A stretch of DNA of 10,288 nucleotides. Origin: an uncultured Fusobacterium sp. Lineage in GTDB: Bacteria; Fusobacteriota; Fusobacteriia; Fusobacteriales; Fusobacteriaceae. Below the pieces are notes generated by a model, which worked only from the letters and a program-made list of their open reading frames with translations, searched no databases and was not told the DNA's origin. The stretch covers positions 1 to 10,288 of the forward strand of contig UQQO01000081.1 of NCBI GenBank assembly GCA_900543175.1. The letters are read 5' to 3'. Below, one piece after another: positions 1 through 4,489 of this stretch. Position 1 is the stretch's first letter, and every line of letters begins with the position of its first letter. Made by a program: the position numbers and the translations under genes.

Positions 1-1
1 T

Positions 2-274
2 AGTAAAATAAAATTAATTTTTAACAAATTAAATGACGAGAGTATTTTTAAAAATAAAAGCAGTCTTTATACTCTTTTGATTTTTTTCTATTATCATGAG
101 GATTTATTAGAAGAAGATATACAAAGTTTAGTTGAAAAATTAGAACATTTTTCGCCTTTTACAAAAGAATTTAAAGAATATAAAAGATTAATTCAAGATA
201 GAGTAAATGATAAAAATATTAGGAAAAGAAGATATGAAATTGTAAAAGAAATATTTTTCCCTGGAAAAAATTAA
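2..274 (+). CDS. 3' end of an unidentified protein (partial, enters from the left)
   Basis: The reading frame is open from base 2 to the TAA at 272-274, giving about 90 residues, so this is most likely the C-terminal part of a gene that begins outside the window. A TTG at 77 is the only start-like codon usually picked, but it has no ribosome binding site and the frame continues upstream of it. The visible part is hydrophilic, rich in Lys and Glu and probably helical, with a charged stretch (DKNIRKRRYEIVKEIF) before the end. I recognise no motif. Its place directly before a cytosine methyltransferase makes a cognate restriction enzyme or other defence partner possible, but nothing visible here proves that. 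Confidence 0.6.
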   Translation, partial: SKIKLIFNKLNDESIFKNKSSLYTLLIFFYYHEDLLEEDIQSLVEKLEHFSPFTKEFKEYKRLIQDRVNDKNIRKRRYEIVKEIFFPGKN

Positions 275-281
275 TTAAAAA

Positions 282-290
282 TGTTATAAT
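282..290 (+). promoter_or_regulatory. Extended -10 promoter of the methyltransferase gene
   Basis: TGTTATAAT at 282-290 is a perfect extended -10 element (TGn followed by TATAAT). It lies 33 bases before the methyltransferase ATG and just after the stop of the preceding gene. No good -35 box is visible, which is acceptable for an extended -10 promoter. The AAGGAG ribosome binding site is at 308-313. The methyltransferase may therefore be transcribed separately from the gene upstream. Confidence 0.55.
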
Positions 291-323
291 GTTTATTATA
301 ATTTAAAAAGGAGAAAAAAGCTA

Positions 324-1628
324 ATGAAACCAATTGCAATTGACTTATTCTGTGGAGCAGGAGGAATGAGCGAAGGAATAATACAAGCAGGATTTCATAT
401 TATTTTTTCTAATGAGATTAGTGAAGATGCTTCTTTGACTTATAAAAATAGGCACAAACAGTTAGGTTTAATTCAAGGAAAAAACACCTGGTTAGAAACT
501 TGTGATATTAAGGATATAACAGGGAAATTTATAAGACAAAAGATTAGTCAATTAGAAGATTTCAAAGAAAATAAACACTTAAAAATAGATGCTATTTTTG
601 GTGGACCACCTTGCCAAGGATTTAGTAGAGCAGGTCAGCAAAAAACAGATGACATTAGAAACTTTTTATTTTCTGAATATTTAAGGGTTGTCAGTGAAGT
701 TGAACCAGGATATATTATTTTTGAAAATGTTCCAGGAATACTTGATATAAAATTCCATAATTTTATTTCTCAGTTTGATGGTGAAATATATAAAGAAAAA
801 TCTCCATTAGAAATTATAAAAAATGAATTAAAAAAAATAGATTATAATTTATTAGATTATAAAATATTAAATGCTGCTGATTATGGTGTGCCTCAAAATC
901 GTCATAGAGTAATATTAATAGGATATAAAAATGGTAAAAAAGTTCCAAGTTATCCTCAAAAAAAGTCAACTATAGTTTCTCTTCAAGAAGCTTTAGGAGA
1001 TATAACAGGATATGCAACAATAAAAAAACAATATCAAATAGAAGCTAAGCAAGGAAGAACTCCAAATATTATTACTGGAGAAAGTATTCCTTCAAATGAA
1101 ATATATAATAATGAAAAATCGAAGCATTATCATTATATAAAAGAAAGATTTTCTATTCTAAGAGAAGGAGAAAGTAATATTCAGTTAAAAAAGAGATTGA
1201 TGTTGGAAGGATTAGATATAGAGAATTATCCTAGCCTATTGCATTATATAAGTAATAAATTAAAAATTTCAGAAGAATTTATTATAAAAAAATGTAAAAA
1301 TTTTAAAGATTCTTTAGATCTTCTTGAAATTATAGTTACTAAGAAAAATTCAAGAGTTAAAATGAAACTTGATAAACCAGGAAATACAGTTTTGACATTA
1401 CCAGATGATCTAATCTTACCAATATATAATAGGATTTGCAGTGTTAGAGAATTTGCTAGAATACAATCTTTTGATGATAGTTTTGTTTTTTTAGGTAAAA
1501 GAACTACAGGTGGAAAAGGACGAAAAAACGAAGTTCCTCAATATAGTCAGGTAGGAAATGCAGTTCCTCCTTTATTAGCTAAAGCTATAGCTGAAGAAAT
1601 AAGAAAAGCAATAAATGATAAATTATAA
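324..1628 (+). CDS. DNA (cytosine-5-)-methyltransferase, Dcm family
   Basis: Transfers a methyl group from S-adenosylmethionine to C5 of cytosine in a specific DNA sequence. The 434 residues carry the ordered motifs of the family: motif I DLFCGAGG (7-14, SAM binding), motif IV GGPPCQGFS (93-101, catalytic Cys97), motif VI ENV (134-136), motif VIII QNRHRV (191-196), a variable target-recognition region of roughly 200-365, motif IX REFARIQSF (375-383) and motif X QVGNAVPP (409-416). All key residues are present, so it should be active. The target sequence cannot be read from the protein. ATG at 324 follows AAGGAG at 308-313 and an extended -10 promoter, and a terminator follows the stop, so this is a single-gene unit. 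In a phage it would protect DNA from host restriction; alternatively it forms a restriction-modification pair with the truncated gene upstream. Confidence 0.96.
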   Translation: MKPIAIDLFCGAGGMSEGIIQAGFHIIFSNEISEDASLTYKNRHKQLGLIQGKNTWLETCDIKDITGKFIRQKISQLEDFKENKHLKIDAIFGGPPCQGFSRAGQQKTDDIRNFLFSEYLRVVSEVEPGYIIFENVPGILDIKFHNFISQFDGEIYKEKSPLEIIKNELKKIDYNLLDYKILNAADYGVPQNRHRVILIGYKNGKKVPSYPQKKSTIVSLQEALGDITGYATIKKQYQIEAKQGRTPNIITGESIPSNEIYNNEKSKHYHYIKERFSILREGESNIQLKKRLMLEGLDIENYPSLLHYISNKLKISEEFIIKKCKNFKDSLDLLEIIVTKKNSRVKMKLDKPGNTVLTLPDDLILPIYNRICSVREFARIQSFDDSFVFLGKRTTGGKGRKNEVPQYSQVGNAVPPLLAKAIAEEIRKAINDKL

Positions 1629-1630
1629 GA

Positions 1631-1656
1631 AGGCTAGATTATTCTAGTCTTTTTTT
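1631..1656 (+). terminator. Intrinsic terminator after the methyltransferase
   Basis: AGGCTAGA (1631-1638), loop TTAT and TCTAGTCT (1643-1650) form an 8-bp stem with one G-U pair, followed directly by six more T. It lies 2 bases after the methyltransferase stop. Confidence 0.85.
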
Positions 1657-1669
1657 ATTATTATTTTAT

Positions 1670-1698
1670 TTGCGTATTTGCAATAAATTTGTTATAAT
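1670..1698 (+). promoter_or_regulatory. Promoter with overlapping palindromic operator TTGC-N6-GCAA
   Basis: An extended -10 TGTTATAAT (1690-1698) has a weak -35 TTGCGT (1670-1675) at 17-base spacing. The -35 lies inside the imperfect palindrome TTGCGTATTTGCAA (1670-1683). A nearly identical palindrome, in reverse-complement orientation, lies downstream of the small gene at 1926-1939. A protein bound at 1670-1683 would cover the -35 region, so repression, perhaps autorepression by the adjacent small protein, is the natural reading. Confidence 0.55.
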
Positions 1699-1718
1699 AA
1701 ACTCAAGGAGGAAATTTA

Positions 1719-1877
1719 ATGATAAAATTAAATATAAATTCATATAATGACTTAAAAGCTCTAGCAGCTATAAAAGGAATAAAAATGCAAACAGAATTGC
1801 CTAAAATGCTAGGTTATAAAAGTAGATGGGGACTAAAATTAGCTATGGAAAATCCTAAAAAGAAAAAAATATTATAG
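1719..1877 (+). CDS. Small putative helix-turn-helix protein, possibly frameshifted at its end
   Basis: An ATG 8 bases after AAGGAGG (1705-1711) opens a 52-residue frame ending at TAG 1875-1877. Residues 20-44 (GIKMQTELPKMLGY, then KSRWGLKLAM) have the spacing of a short helix-turn-helix of Cro/XRE style, but this is a judgement by eye. The 3' end may be altered. In the run of seven A at 1863-1869 the -1 frame opens (its previous stop is at 1856-1858) and would give a helical tail KNIIEKAKLLFKE ending at TAG 1904-1906. The palindromes at 1670-1683 and 1926-1939 flank the gene, which fits a small autoregulator. No family is assigned with confidence. Confidence 0.6.
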   Translation: MIKLNINSYNDLKALAAIKGIKMQTELPKMLGYKSRWGLKLAMENPKKKKIL

Positions 1878-1925
1878 AAAAAGCAAAACTTTTATTTAAA
1901 GAATAGATTTTTTTTATCCAGTTCT

Positions 1926-1939
1926 TTGCAACTACGCAA
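1926..1939. promoter_or_regulatory. Second operator-like palindrome TTGC-N6-GCAA
   Basis: TTGCAACTACGCAA differs by one base from the reverse complement of the palindrome at 1670-1683. Two matching 14-bp sites flank the small gene, 256 bases apart. No convincing promoter overlaps this copy, so it may be an auxiliary site for DNA looping or may control the basic-peptide gene downstream. Confidence 0.45.
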
Positions 1940-1972
1940 TATATTGTACAGAAATAAGAGTTAGGAGAATAA

Positions 1973-2019
1973 GCAGGAAATCTTCCTGCCTTTACTAGAG
2001 AGCATAACGTGCTTTCTAG
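1973..2019 (+). promoter_or_regulatory. Two consecutive RNA hairpins in the leader of the basic peptide
   Basis: The first hairpin is GCAGGAA (1973-1979), loop ATC, TTCCTGC (1983-1989), perfect over 7 bp. The second is CTAGAGAGCA (1995-2004), loop TAACG, TGCTTTCTAG (2010-2019), 10 bp with one G-U pair, which favours function as plus-strand RNA. No T-run follows either, so they are not terminators. They end just before the purine-rich ribosome binding region at 2022-2034 and may protect or control the mRNA. Confidence 0.5.
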
Positions 2020-2033
2020 CAGGGGGTGGAAGG

Positions 2034-2195
2034 GTGAGAAAACAAAAAAGTAGAAGATACAAAAGATACATAAAAAAGCAAATAAAAAAAGCCCTTGATG
2101 AAAGGCTTTCTATAAAACTTTTTTCTTGTGATCTTCAAAACAAAAGTGATCATAATAAACATAGATTAGATAAATATTATACTAAAGAAAGTTGA
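2034..2195 (+). CDS. Small very basic protein, unknown function
   Basis: A GTG-initiated frame of 53 residues, preceded by a purine-rich GGGGGTGGAAGG stretch that can act as ribosome binding site. The N-terminal half is strongly basic (RKQKSRRYKRYIKKQIKK), consistent with nucleic-acid binding, followed by an amphipathic ALDERLSIKL segment and a polar tail. A weak hairpin (AAAGCC 2088-2093 with GGCTTT 2104-2109) lies inside the frame and has a T-rich sequence after it, so a leader RNA with a terminator is an alternative reading. I recognise no family. Confidence 0.45.
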   Translation: MRKQKSRRYKRYIKKQIKKALDERLSIKLFSCDLQNKSDHNKHRLDKYYTKES

Positions 2196-2221
2196 TAAAA
2201 CAATAATAAAGGAGGCTCACG

Positions 2222-2377
2222 ATGTCTGAGTTCAAGAAAATACTGGTCCAAGTTTTTCAGTATGGAACAGCAATTATGTTATTTATCTTTATTATGAAAA
2301 AGATAGATTCCTCTCTAAAAAAACTATTGGCTTTTTTAGAGGGTTTAAAAAAGAAAATAGATGATAAATTAAAATAG
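2222..2377 (+). CDS. Single-span membrane peptide, possibly YvrJ- or BhlA/UviB-like
   Basis: ATG follows GGAGG (2211-2215) and opens a 51-residue frame. Residues 8-25 form one hydrophobic segment (VQVFQYGTAIMLFIFIM), followed by a lysine-rich amphipathic helix (KKIDSSLKKLLAFLEGLKKK). Short N-terminus, one membrane span and charged helical tail recall the YvrJ and BhlA/UviB groups of small phage and bacterial peptides, some of which act as holin-like proteins. No endolysin is next to it, so a lysis role is unproven. Its last 9 bases overlap the end of the convergent minus-strand gene, and no separate terminator is visible between the two. Confidence 0.6.
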   Translation: MSEFKKILVQVFQYGTAIMLFIFIMKKIDSSLKKLLAFLEGLKKKIDDKLK

Positions 2378-2797
2378 TTCTTTGATTGATTCTAAAAGGT
2401 TTTTAAATCCTAATATTGCATTATCTATAGTTGTTGTATAGTTAGCAAGAAATGTAACTATACCAGTTACAATAACAACTATACAACTTACAACTTTCCA
2501 AGATAATGCTATTTTTCTTTTAACTTTAGTCAATTTAGAATTTTCTTGGATATAGGTAGCTAACTTTATTTCGCCTTTTTCAGTAAGTCTAGGTTTATAT
2601 AAATTAGCTTTCCCACCGCCTTGATCAAATTCAACAAGAAAGAAACCTTTAAGAAGTTGTTCGTCTCTAAATTCTACTAAATAATCAAAGATATCGTTCT
2701 CAGATAGTTCTTTAAAATTATCACATAGAACTTCAATAGTTAAATTTTTAGGATTTTCAGATATAAATTTTAAAATTTCAAATTTAATATTTTTCAT
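2369..2797 (-). CDS. Winged-helix protein with C-terminal membrane anchor
   Basis: The only gene on the minus strand. A longer frame begins at 2815, but the GAGGTG ribosome binding site lies inside those first codons and points to the next ATG, giving 142 residues (MKNIKFEILKF...). Residues 1-85 look like a winged helix: helices at 3-14, 20-30 and 34-46, then a wing-like segment (LLKGFFLVEFDQGGGKANLY) and LTEKGE, a common ending of such domains. Residues 91-101 are basic and 102-119 are hydrophobic, a clear membrane span, followed by an amphipathic tail. This suggests a membrane-tethered DNA-binding regulator or a membrane-acting phage exclusion factor. It has its own promoter and opposite orientation, typical of genes expressed in the prophage state; that role is an inference. 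Confidence 0.75.
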   Translation of the reverse strand: MKNIKFEILKFISENPKNLTIEVLCDNFKELSENDIFDYLVEFRDEQLLKGFFLVEFDQGGGKANLYKPRLTEKGEIKLATYIQENSKLTKVKRKIALSWKVVSCIVVIVTGIVTFLANYTTTIDNAILGFKNLLESIKELF

Positions 2798-2828
2798 ATA
2801 ACGCACCTCAAACAAAAGATTATATATT

Positions 2829-2856
2829 ATTATAACTTTTTGTTAAGAGAAATCAA
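2829..2856 (-). promoter_or_regulatory. Promoter of the minus-strand winged-helix gene
   Basis: Read on the minus strand: -35 TTGATT (2856-2851), 16-base spacer, -10 TATAAT (2834-2829), about 31 bases before the chosen ATG at 2797. It directly abuts the folded element that starts at 2858 on the plus strand. Confidence 0.6.
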
Positions 2857-2857
2857 A

Positions 2858-2950
2858 GTGCCTTTATTGGAGCATATCAGCAAGTGCTATGAATCACTTT
2901 CCTGAATATAAAATCCTGTAAAAAAAGCTGGTATGTTCCAACAAGGGTAC
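2858..2950 (+). ncRNA. Long hairpin, candidate structured RNA
   Basis: Bases 2858-2881 pair with 2927-2950 as a 24-position stem with a single A/C mismatch; its core is TTGGAGCATATCAGC against GCTGGTATGTTCCAA. Four of the pairs are G-U when read as plus-strand RNA and would be A/C mismatches on the minus strand, so the functional RNA is most likely plus-strand. The 45-base apical part holds a small hairpin AAGTG/CACTT (2882-2886 with 2895-2899) and an A-rich single strand. There is no open reading frame and no obvious promoter or T-run terminator next to it. I cannot assign it to a known RNA family. Confidence 0.5.
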
Positions 2951-3209
2951 CTCATTATTATAAAAATTCATTCAAAAAAAATTGGAGGTGAAAAGCCCCT
3001 TTAAAATTTTTGTTTCCAATTTTGTGCCCTTGGAGGAGGTAGATTATTTTCAAATAATTAGATTTTAGCGGCAAATTTGGTTAGCTCCTAGATCGTGGAG
3101 CTTGGTTTATAATTTTTTAAATTTTTTTCTTAATTTTTAAATTTTTTTCTTTTTTATAAAAAACTAAAAACAATAAAAACTCTATATAGCCCTCACACGA
3201 GGGTAGTAT
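2951..3209 (+). other. Non-coding stretch with several hairpins and a T-rich tandem repeat
   Basis: No convincing gene is present. Visible structures are a 9-bp perfect stem AAAATTGGA/TCCAATTTT (2978-2986 with 3015-3023), a small hairpin ATTATTT/AAATAAT around 3044-3059, and AGCTCC/GGAGCT (3083-3088 with 3097-3102) followed by a T-rich sequence that could terminate transcription. A tandem duplication of about 21 bases of the type AATTTTTAAATTTTTTTCTT lies at 3111-3152. A TATAAT at 3108-3113 lacks a -35. A 27-codon GTG frame at about 2989 exists but its ribosome binding site is too close. Confidence 0.5.
3190..3203 (+). repeat. Hairpin before tRNA-Ser sharing CTCACACGAG with a second copy
   Basis: CCCTC-ACAC-GAGGG is a 5-bp hairpin 6 bases before tRNA-Ser. 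The ten bases CTCACACGAG recur at 3405-3414 in a similar hairpin before tRNA-Lys. The pair may be a processing signal or the trace of a duplicated tRNA cassette. Confidence 0.5.
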
Positions 3210-3293
3210 GGAAGATTAGCCTAATAGGTAAGGCAGTAGCTTGCTAAGCTATGACCGCAAGGTTTATGAGTTCGAGCCTCATATCTTCCGCCA
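3210..3293 (+). tRNA. tRNA-Ser (anticodon GCU)
   Basis: Complete cloverleaf. The acceptor stem is GGAAGAT (3210-3216) with ATCTTCC (3283-3289), the D stem GCC/GGC, and the anticodon stem GTAGC/GCTAT around loop TTGCTAA, giving anticodon GCU for AGC/AGU serine codons. A long variable arm GACC-GCAA-GGTT is typical of tRNA-Ser. The T stem is ATGAG/CTCAT with loop TTCGAGC. Discriminator G is followed by an encoded CCA (3291-3293), so the molecule needs no CCA addition. Confidence 0.93.
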
Positions 3294-3297
3294 GTAT

Positions 3298-3373
3298 GGG
3301 AATGTAGCCAAATGGTAAGGCGAGTGCTTTAACGGGTACGGAGGATTTGCAAGTTCGATTCTTGCCATTCCCT
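3298..3373 (+). tRNA. tRNA-like gene with unusual anticodon arm, identity undetermined
   Basis: The acceptor stem GGGAATG/CATTCCC (3298-3304 with 3366-3372), the D arm GCC/GGC and the T arm GCAAG-TTCGATT-CTTGC (3349-3365) are perfect. The anticodon arm is not canonical. The best stem is GTGC/GTAC (3324-3327 with 3336-3339, one G-U), which leaves an 8-base loop TTTAACGG; a 5-bp version leaves 6 bases. The variable region is 9 bases, too long for an ordinary type I tRNA and short for type II. If U33 is T3329 the anticodon would be UAA (Leu UUA codon); if T3328, UUA (ochre stop). Discriminator is T and no CCA is encoded. It starts only 4 bases after tRNA-Ser, so both are probably processed from one transcript. 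It may be a degenerate or a specialised tRNA. Confidence 0.7.
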
Positions 3374-3401
3374 CATCATTGCATTTTTGTACCTTCCTGT
3401 G

Positions 3402-3417
3402 TCTCTCACACGAGAGA
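3402..3417 (+). repeat. Hairpin before tRNA-Lys, second copy of the CTCACACGAG element
   Basis: TCTCTC-ACAC-GAGAGA is a 6-bp hairpin with the same ACAC loop as the one before tRNA-Ser. It ends 6 bases before tRNA-Lys, the same distance as the first copy from tRNA-Ser. The preceding GTGT can compete by pairing with the ACAC loop. Confidence 0.5.
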
Positions 3418-3423
3418 GCTTAT

Positions 3424-3496
3424 GGGGATGTAGCTCAGTTGGTAGAGCGTACGACTTTTAATCGTGAGTGCATCAGTTCAATTCTGATCATTCCCA
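3424..3496 (+). tRNA. tRNA-Lys (anticodon UUU)
   Basis: Complete cloverleaf. The acceptor stem is GGGGATG/CATTCCC (3424-3430 with 3489-3495, one G-U), the D stem GCTC/GAGC, and the anticodon stem TACGA/TCGTG around loop CTTTTAA, anticodon UUU for AAA/AAG lysine codons. The T arm is ATCAG-TTCAATT-CTGAT. Discriminator is A. CCA is not directly encoded, so it must be added. Lysine AAA codons are abundant in this AT-rich window, which gives a phage a reason to carry it. Confidence 0.93.
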
Positions 3497-3534
3497 TCAC
3501 CACTATAATTTCCAAGAAAAAAATTCAGTTTTCG

Positions 3535-3565
3535 GGGGTTTCTGTAAAAAATCCCTGACATTTTT
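3535..3565 (+). terminator. Possible terminator of the tRNA cluster
   Basis: GGGGTTT (3535-3541), a 7-base loop and AAATCCC (3549-3555) form a 7-bp stem with one G-U pair. TGACA and then a T-run follow, so the T-run is displaced by 5 bases and termination may be partial. Confidence 0.4.
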
Positions 3566-3573
3566 ATTTGGTA

Positions 3574-3671
3574 TCTGTTCATCACTCCAAAGCCACGCTC
3601 TATGAGTTTCGGAATGGTGGACAGTTACAAAATAAAAAAAGATGTGGGGCGTGGCAACTCCACAGAGGAGG
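3574..3671 (+). promoter_or_regulatory. Folded mRNA leader of the replication initiator gene
   Basis: GCCACGCTCTA (3592-3602) pairs with TGGGGCGTGGC (3645-3655) in an 11-bp stem with two G-U pairs in the plus-strand RNA. An outer TCTGT (3574-3578) can pair with ACAGA (3662-3666), which overlaps the first bases of the GAGGAGG ribosome binding site (3665-3671). The segment is clearly richer in G and C than its surroundings. The initiator frame is open through it from 3568, but the start at 3676 is far better supported, so this is read as an RNA leader that may tune initiator translation. Confidence 0.45.
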
Positions 3672-3675
3672 AAAA

Positions 3676-4476
3676 ATGGCAACAGAGATAAAAAAAGAAA
3701 ATTATATTTTAATTCAAGGTTGGATGGTTACTGATCTTAAATTAAAAGGTAATGATCTTCTAGTTTATGCAATTATCTATGGCTTTTCTCAAAATGAAGG
3801 TCAATATTTTACTGGAAGTGTCCAATATCTTGCTGAATGGACTAATTCAACAAGACAAGGGATTATAAAAACTTTAAAAGGTTTAGTTGAAAGAGGACTA
3901 ATCAAAAAAGAAGAAATTGGACTTAACAAAAATAGATATTGTGCTGTGCTAGATAGTAAACTGAGTTTACAGTCAACTGAGTTTACTAGTAAACAAAGTT
4001 TACAGGGGGAGTCAACTGAGTTGACTAGTAATAGTAAACTGAGTTTACACAATAATATATATAATACTATAGATAATATATTACACACAGAGGATGAAGG
4101 AGAAGAGGTTGAAACTAAAACTTCTAAAGAAGAAATTTATCCTTTGATAAGTCAGATATTAAAAAAATATCATGATCTTAATTTGCCAGCTTACGAATAT
4201 AAGCCTGACAACTATGTTATCTTAGAAGCTTTTAATACTTTAGGAGCTAGAAAGCTATTTGAAGCTTTAGAGATTTTAAGCAAGTCCGAATTTGCTATGA
4301 AAAATATGGGAGTTAATACTATTTTCAAAGTAGATACTCTAAAAAAAGCTTTGAATGGTGTATATAAAGACTTTGAAAAGAAAAAAGTTGAGGTTAAACC
4401 TAAAAAAGACTATGGAGCTCAAGAAACTGAAATAAATGATGATACTAAAGCACTGTATGAAGCTTTAGGACTTTAG
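3676..4476 (+). CDS. Phage replication initiator with N-terminal winged helix
   Basis: Probably binds the phage origin and starts replication. ATG at 3676 follows GAGGAGG at 3665-3671 and gives 266 residues; the frame is open back to a TTG at 3568 without a ribosome binding site. Residues about 20-92 look like a winged helix (LKGNDLLVYAIIYGF, then YLAEWTNSTRQGIIKTLKGLVERGLIKKEE, then a strand NRYCAVLD), as in phage initiators of the RepA/DnaD type. Residues 94-135 are a polar Ser/Thr/Gln linker whose DNA is the iteron array. Residues 150-240 are helical and may hold a DnaD-like domain (YEYKPDNYVILEAFNTLG). The tail is acidic. A DnaC-like loader follows after 13 bases, the usual initiator-loader order. 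No enzyme motif is expected or seen. Confidence 0.85.
   Translation: MATEIKKENYILIQGWMVTDLKLKGNDLLVYAIIYGFSQNEGQYFTGSVQYLAEWTNSTRQGIIKTLKGLVERGLIKKEEIGLNKNRYCAVLDSKLSLQSTEFTSKQSLQGESTELTSNSKLSLHNNIYNTIDNILHTEDEGEEVETKTSKEEIYPLISQILKKYHDLNLPAYEYKPDNYVILEAFNTLGARKLFEALEILSKSEFAMKNMGVNTIFKVDTLKKALNGVYKDFEKKKVEVKPKKDYGAQETEINDDTKALYEALGL
3956..4048. repeat. Five 15-bp near-palindromic iterons inside the initiator gene
   Basis: Copies start at 3956, 3972, 3989, 4011 and 4034. Copies 1 and 5 are GTAAACTGAGTTTAC; copy 2 is GTCAACTGAGTTTAC; copy 3 is GTAAACAAAGTTTAC; copy 4 is GTCAACTGAGTTGAC. Consensus is GT(A/C)AAC-TGA-GTT(T/G)AC, a 6-3-6 inverted repeat. Steps of 16, 17, 22 and 23 bases mean the sites are nearly contiguous. 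They are the likely binding sites of the initiator encoded by the same gene, as in lambdoid origins inside gene O. Confidence 0.85.
4049..4086. other. AT-rich tract next to the iterons, likely DNA unwinding element
   Basis: About 38 bases immediately after the last iteron are almost only A and T with TA-steps (AATAATATATATAATACTAT and onward). Iterons followed by an easily melted tract is the standard architecture of an initiator-dependent replication origin. Confidence 0.65.
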
Positions 4477-4489
4477 AGGAGGAATAAAG

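Noticed and set aside
2858..2950. Naming the hairpin as 6S RNA, a retron RNA or a riboswitch
   Set aside because: No reverse transcriptase is present, no regulated gene with an expression platform follows, and the shape is not specific enough for any of these families.
3568..3675. Longer N-terminus for the initiator starting at 3568
   Set aside because: The start codon is TTG without a ribosome binding site, whereas 3676 has GAGGAGG at good distance and the upstream segment folds as RNA with unusual composition.
3956..4048. The repeat cluster as a CRISPR array
   Set aside because: Units are 15 bp with gaps of 1 to 8 bases and sit in a coding frame; there are no spacers and no cas genes.
3801..4088. 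Minus-strand open frame of 95 residues opposite the initiator gene
   Set aside because: It is rich in Leu/Ser repeats produced by the iterons on the other strand, has no ribosome binding site and lies wholly inside a well-supported gene.
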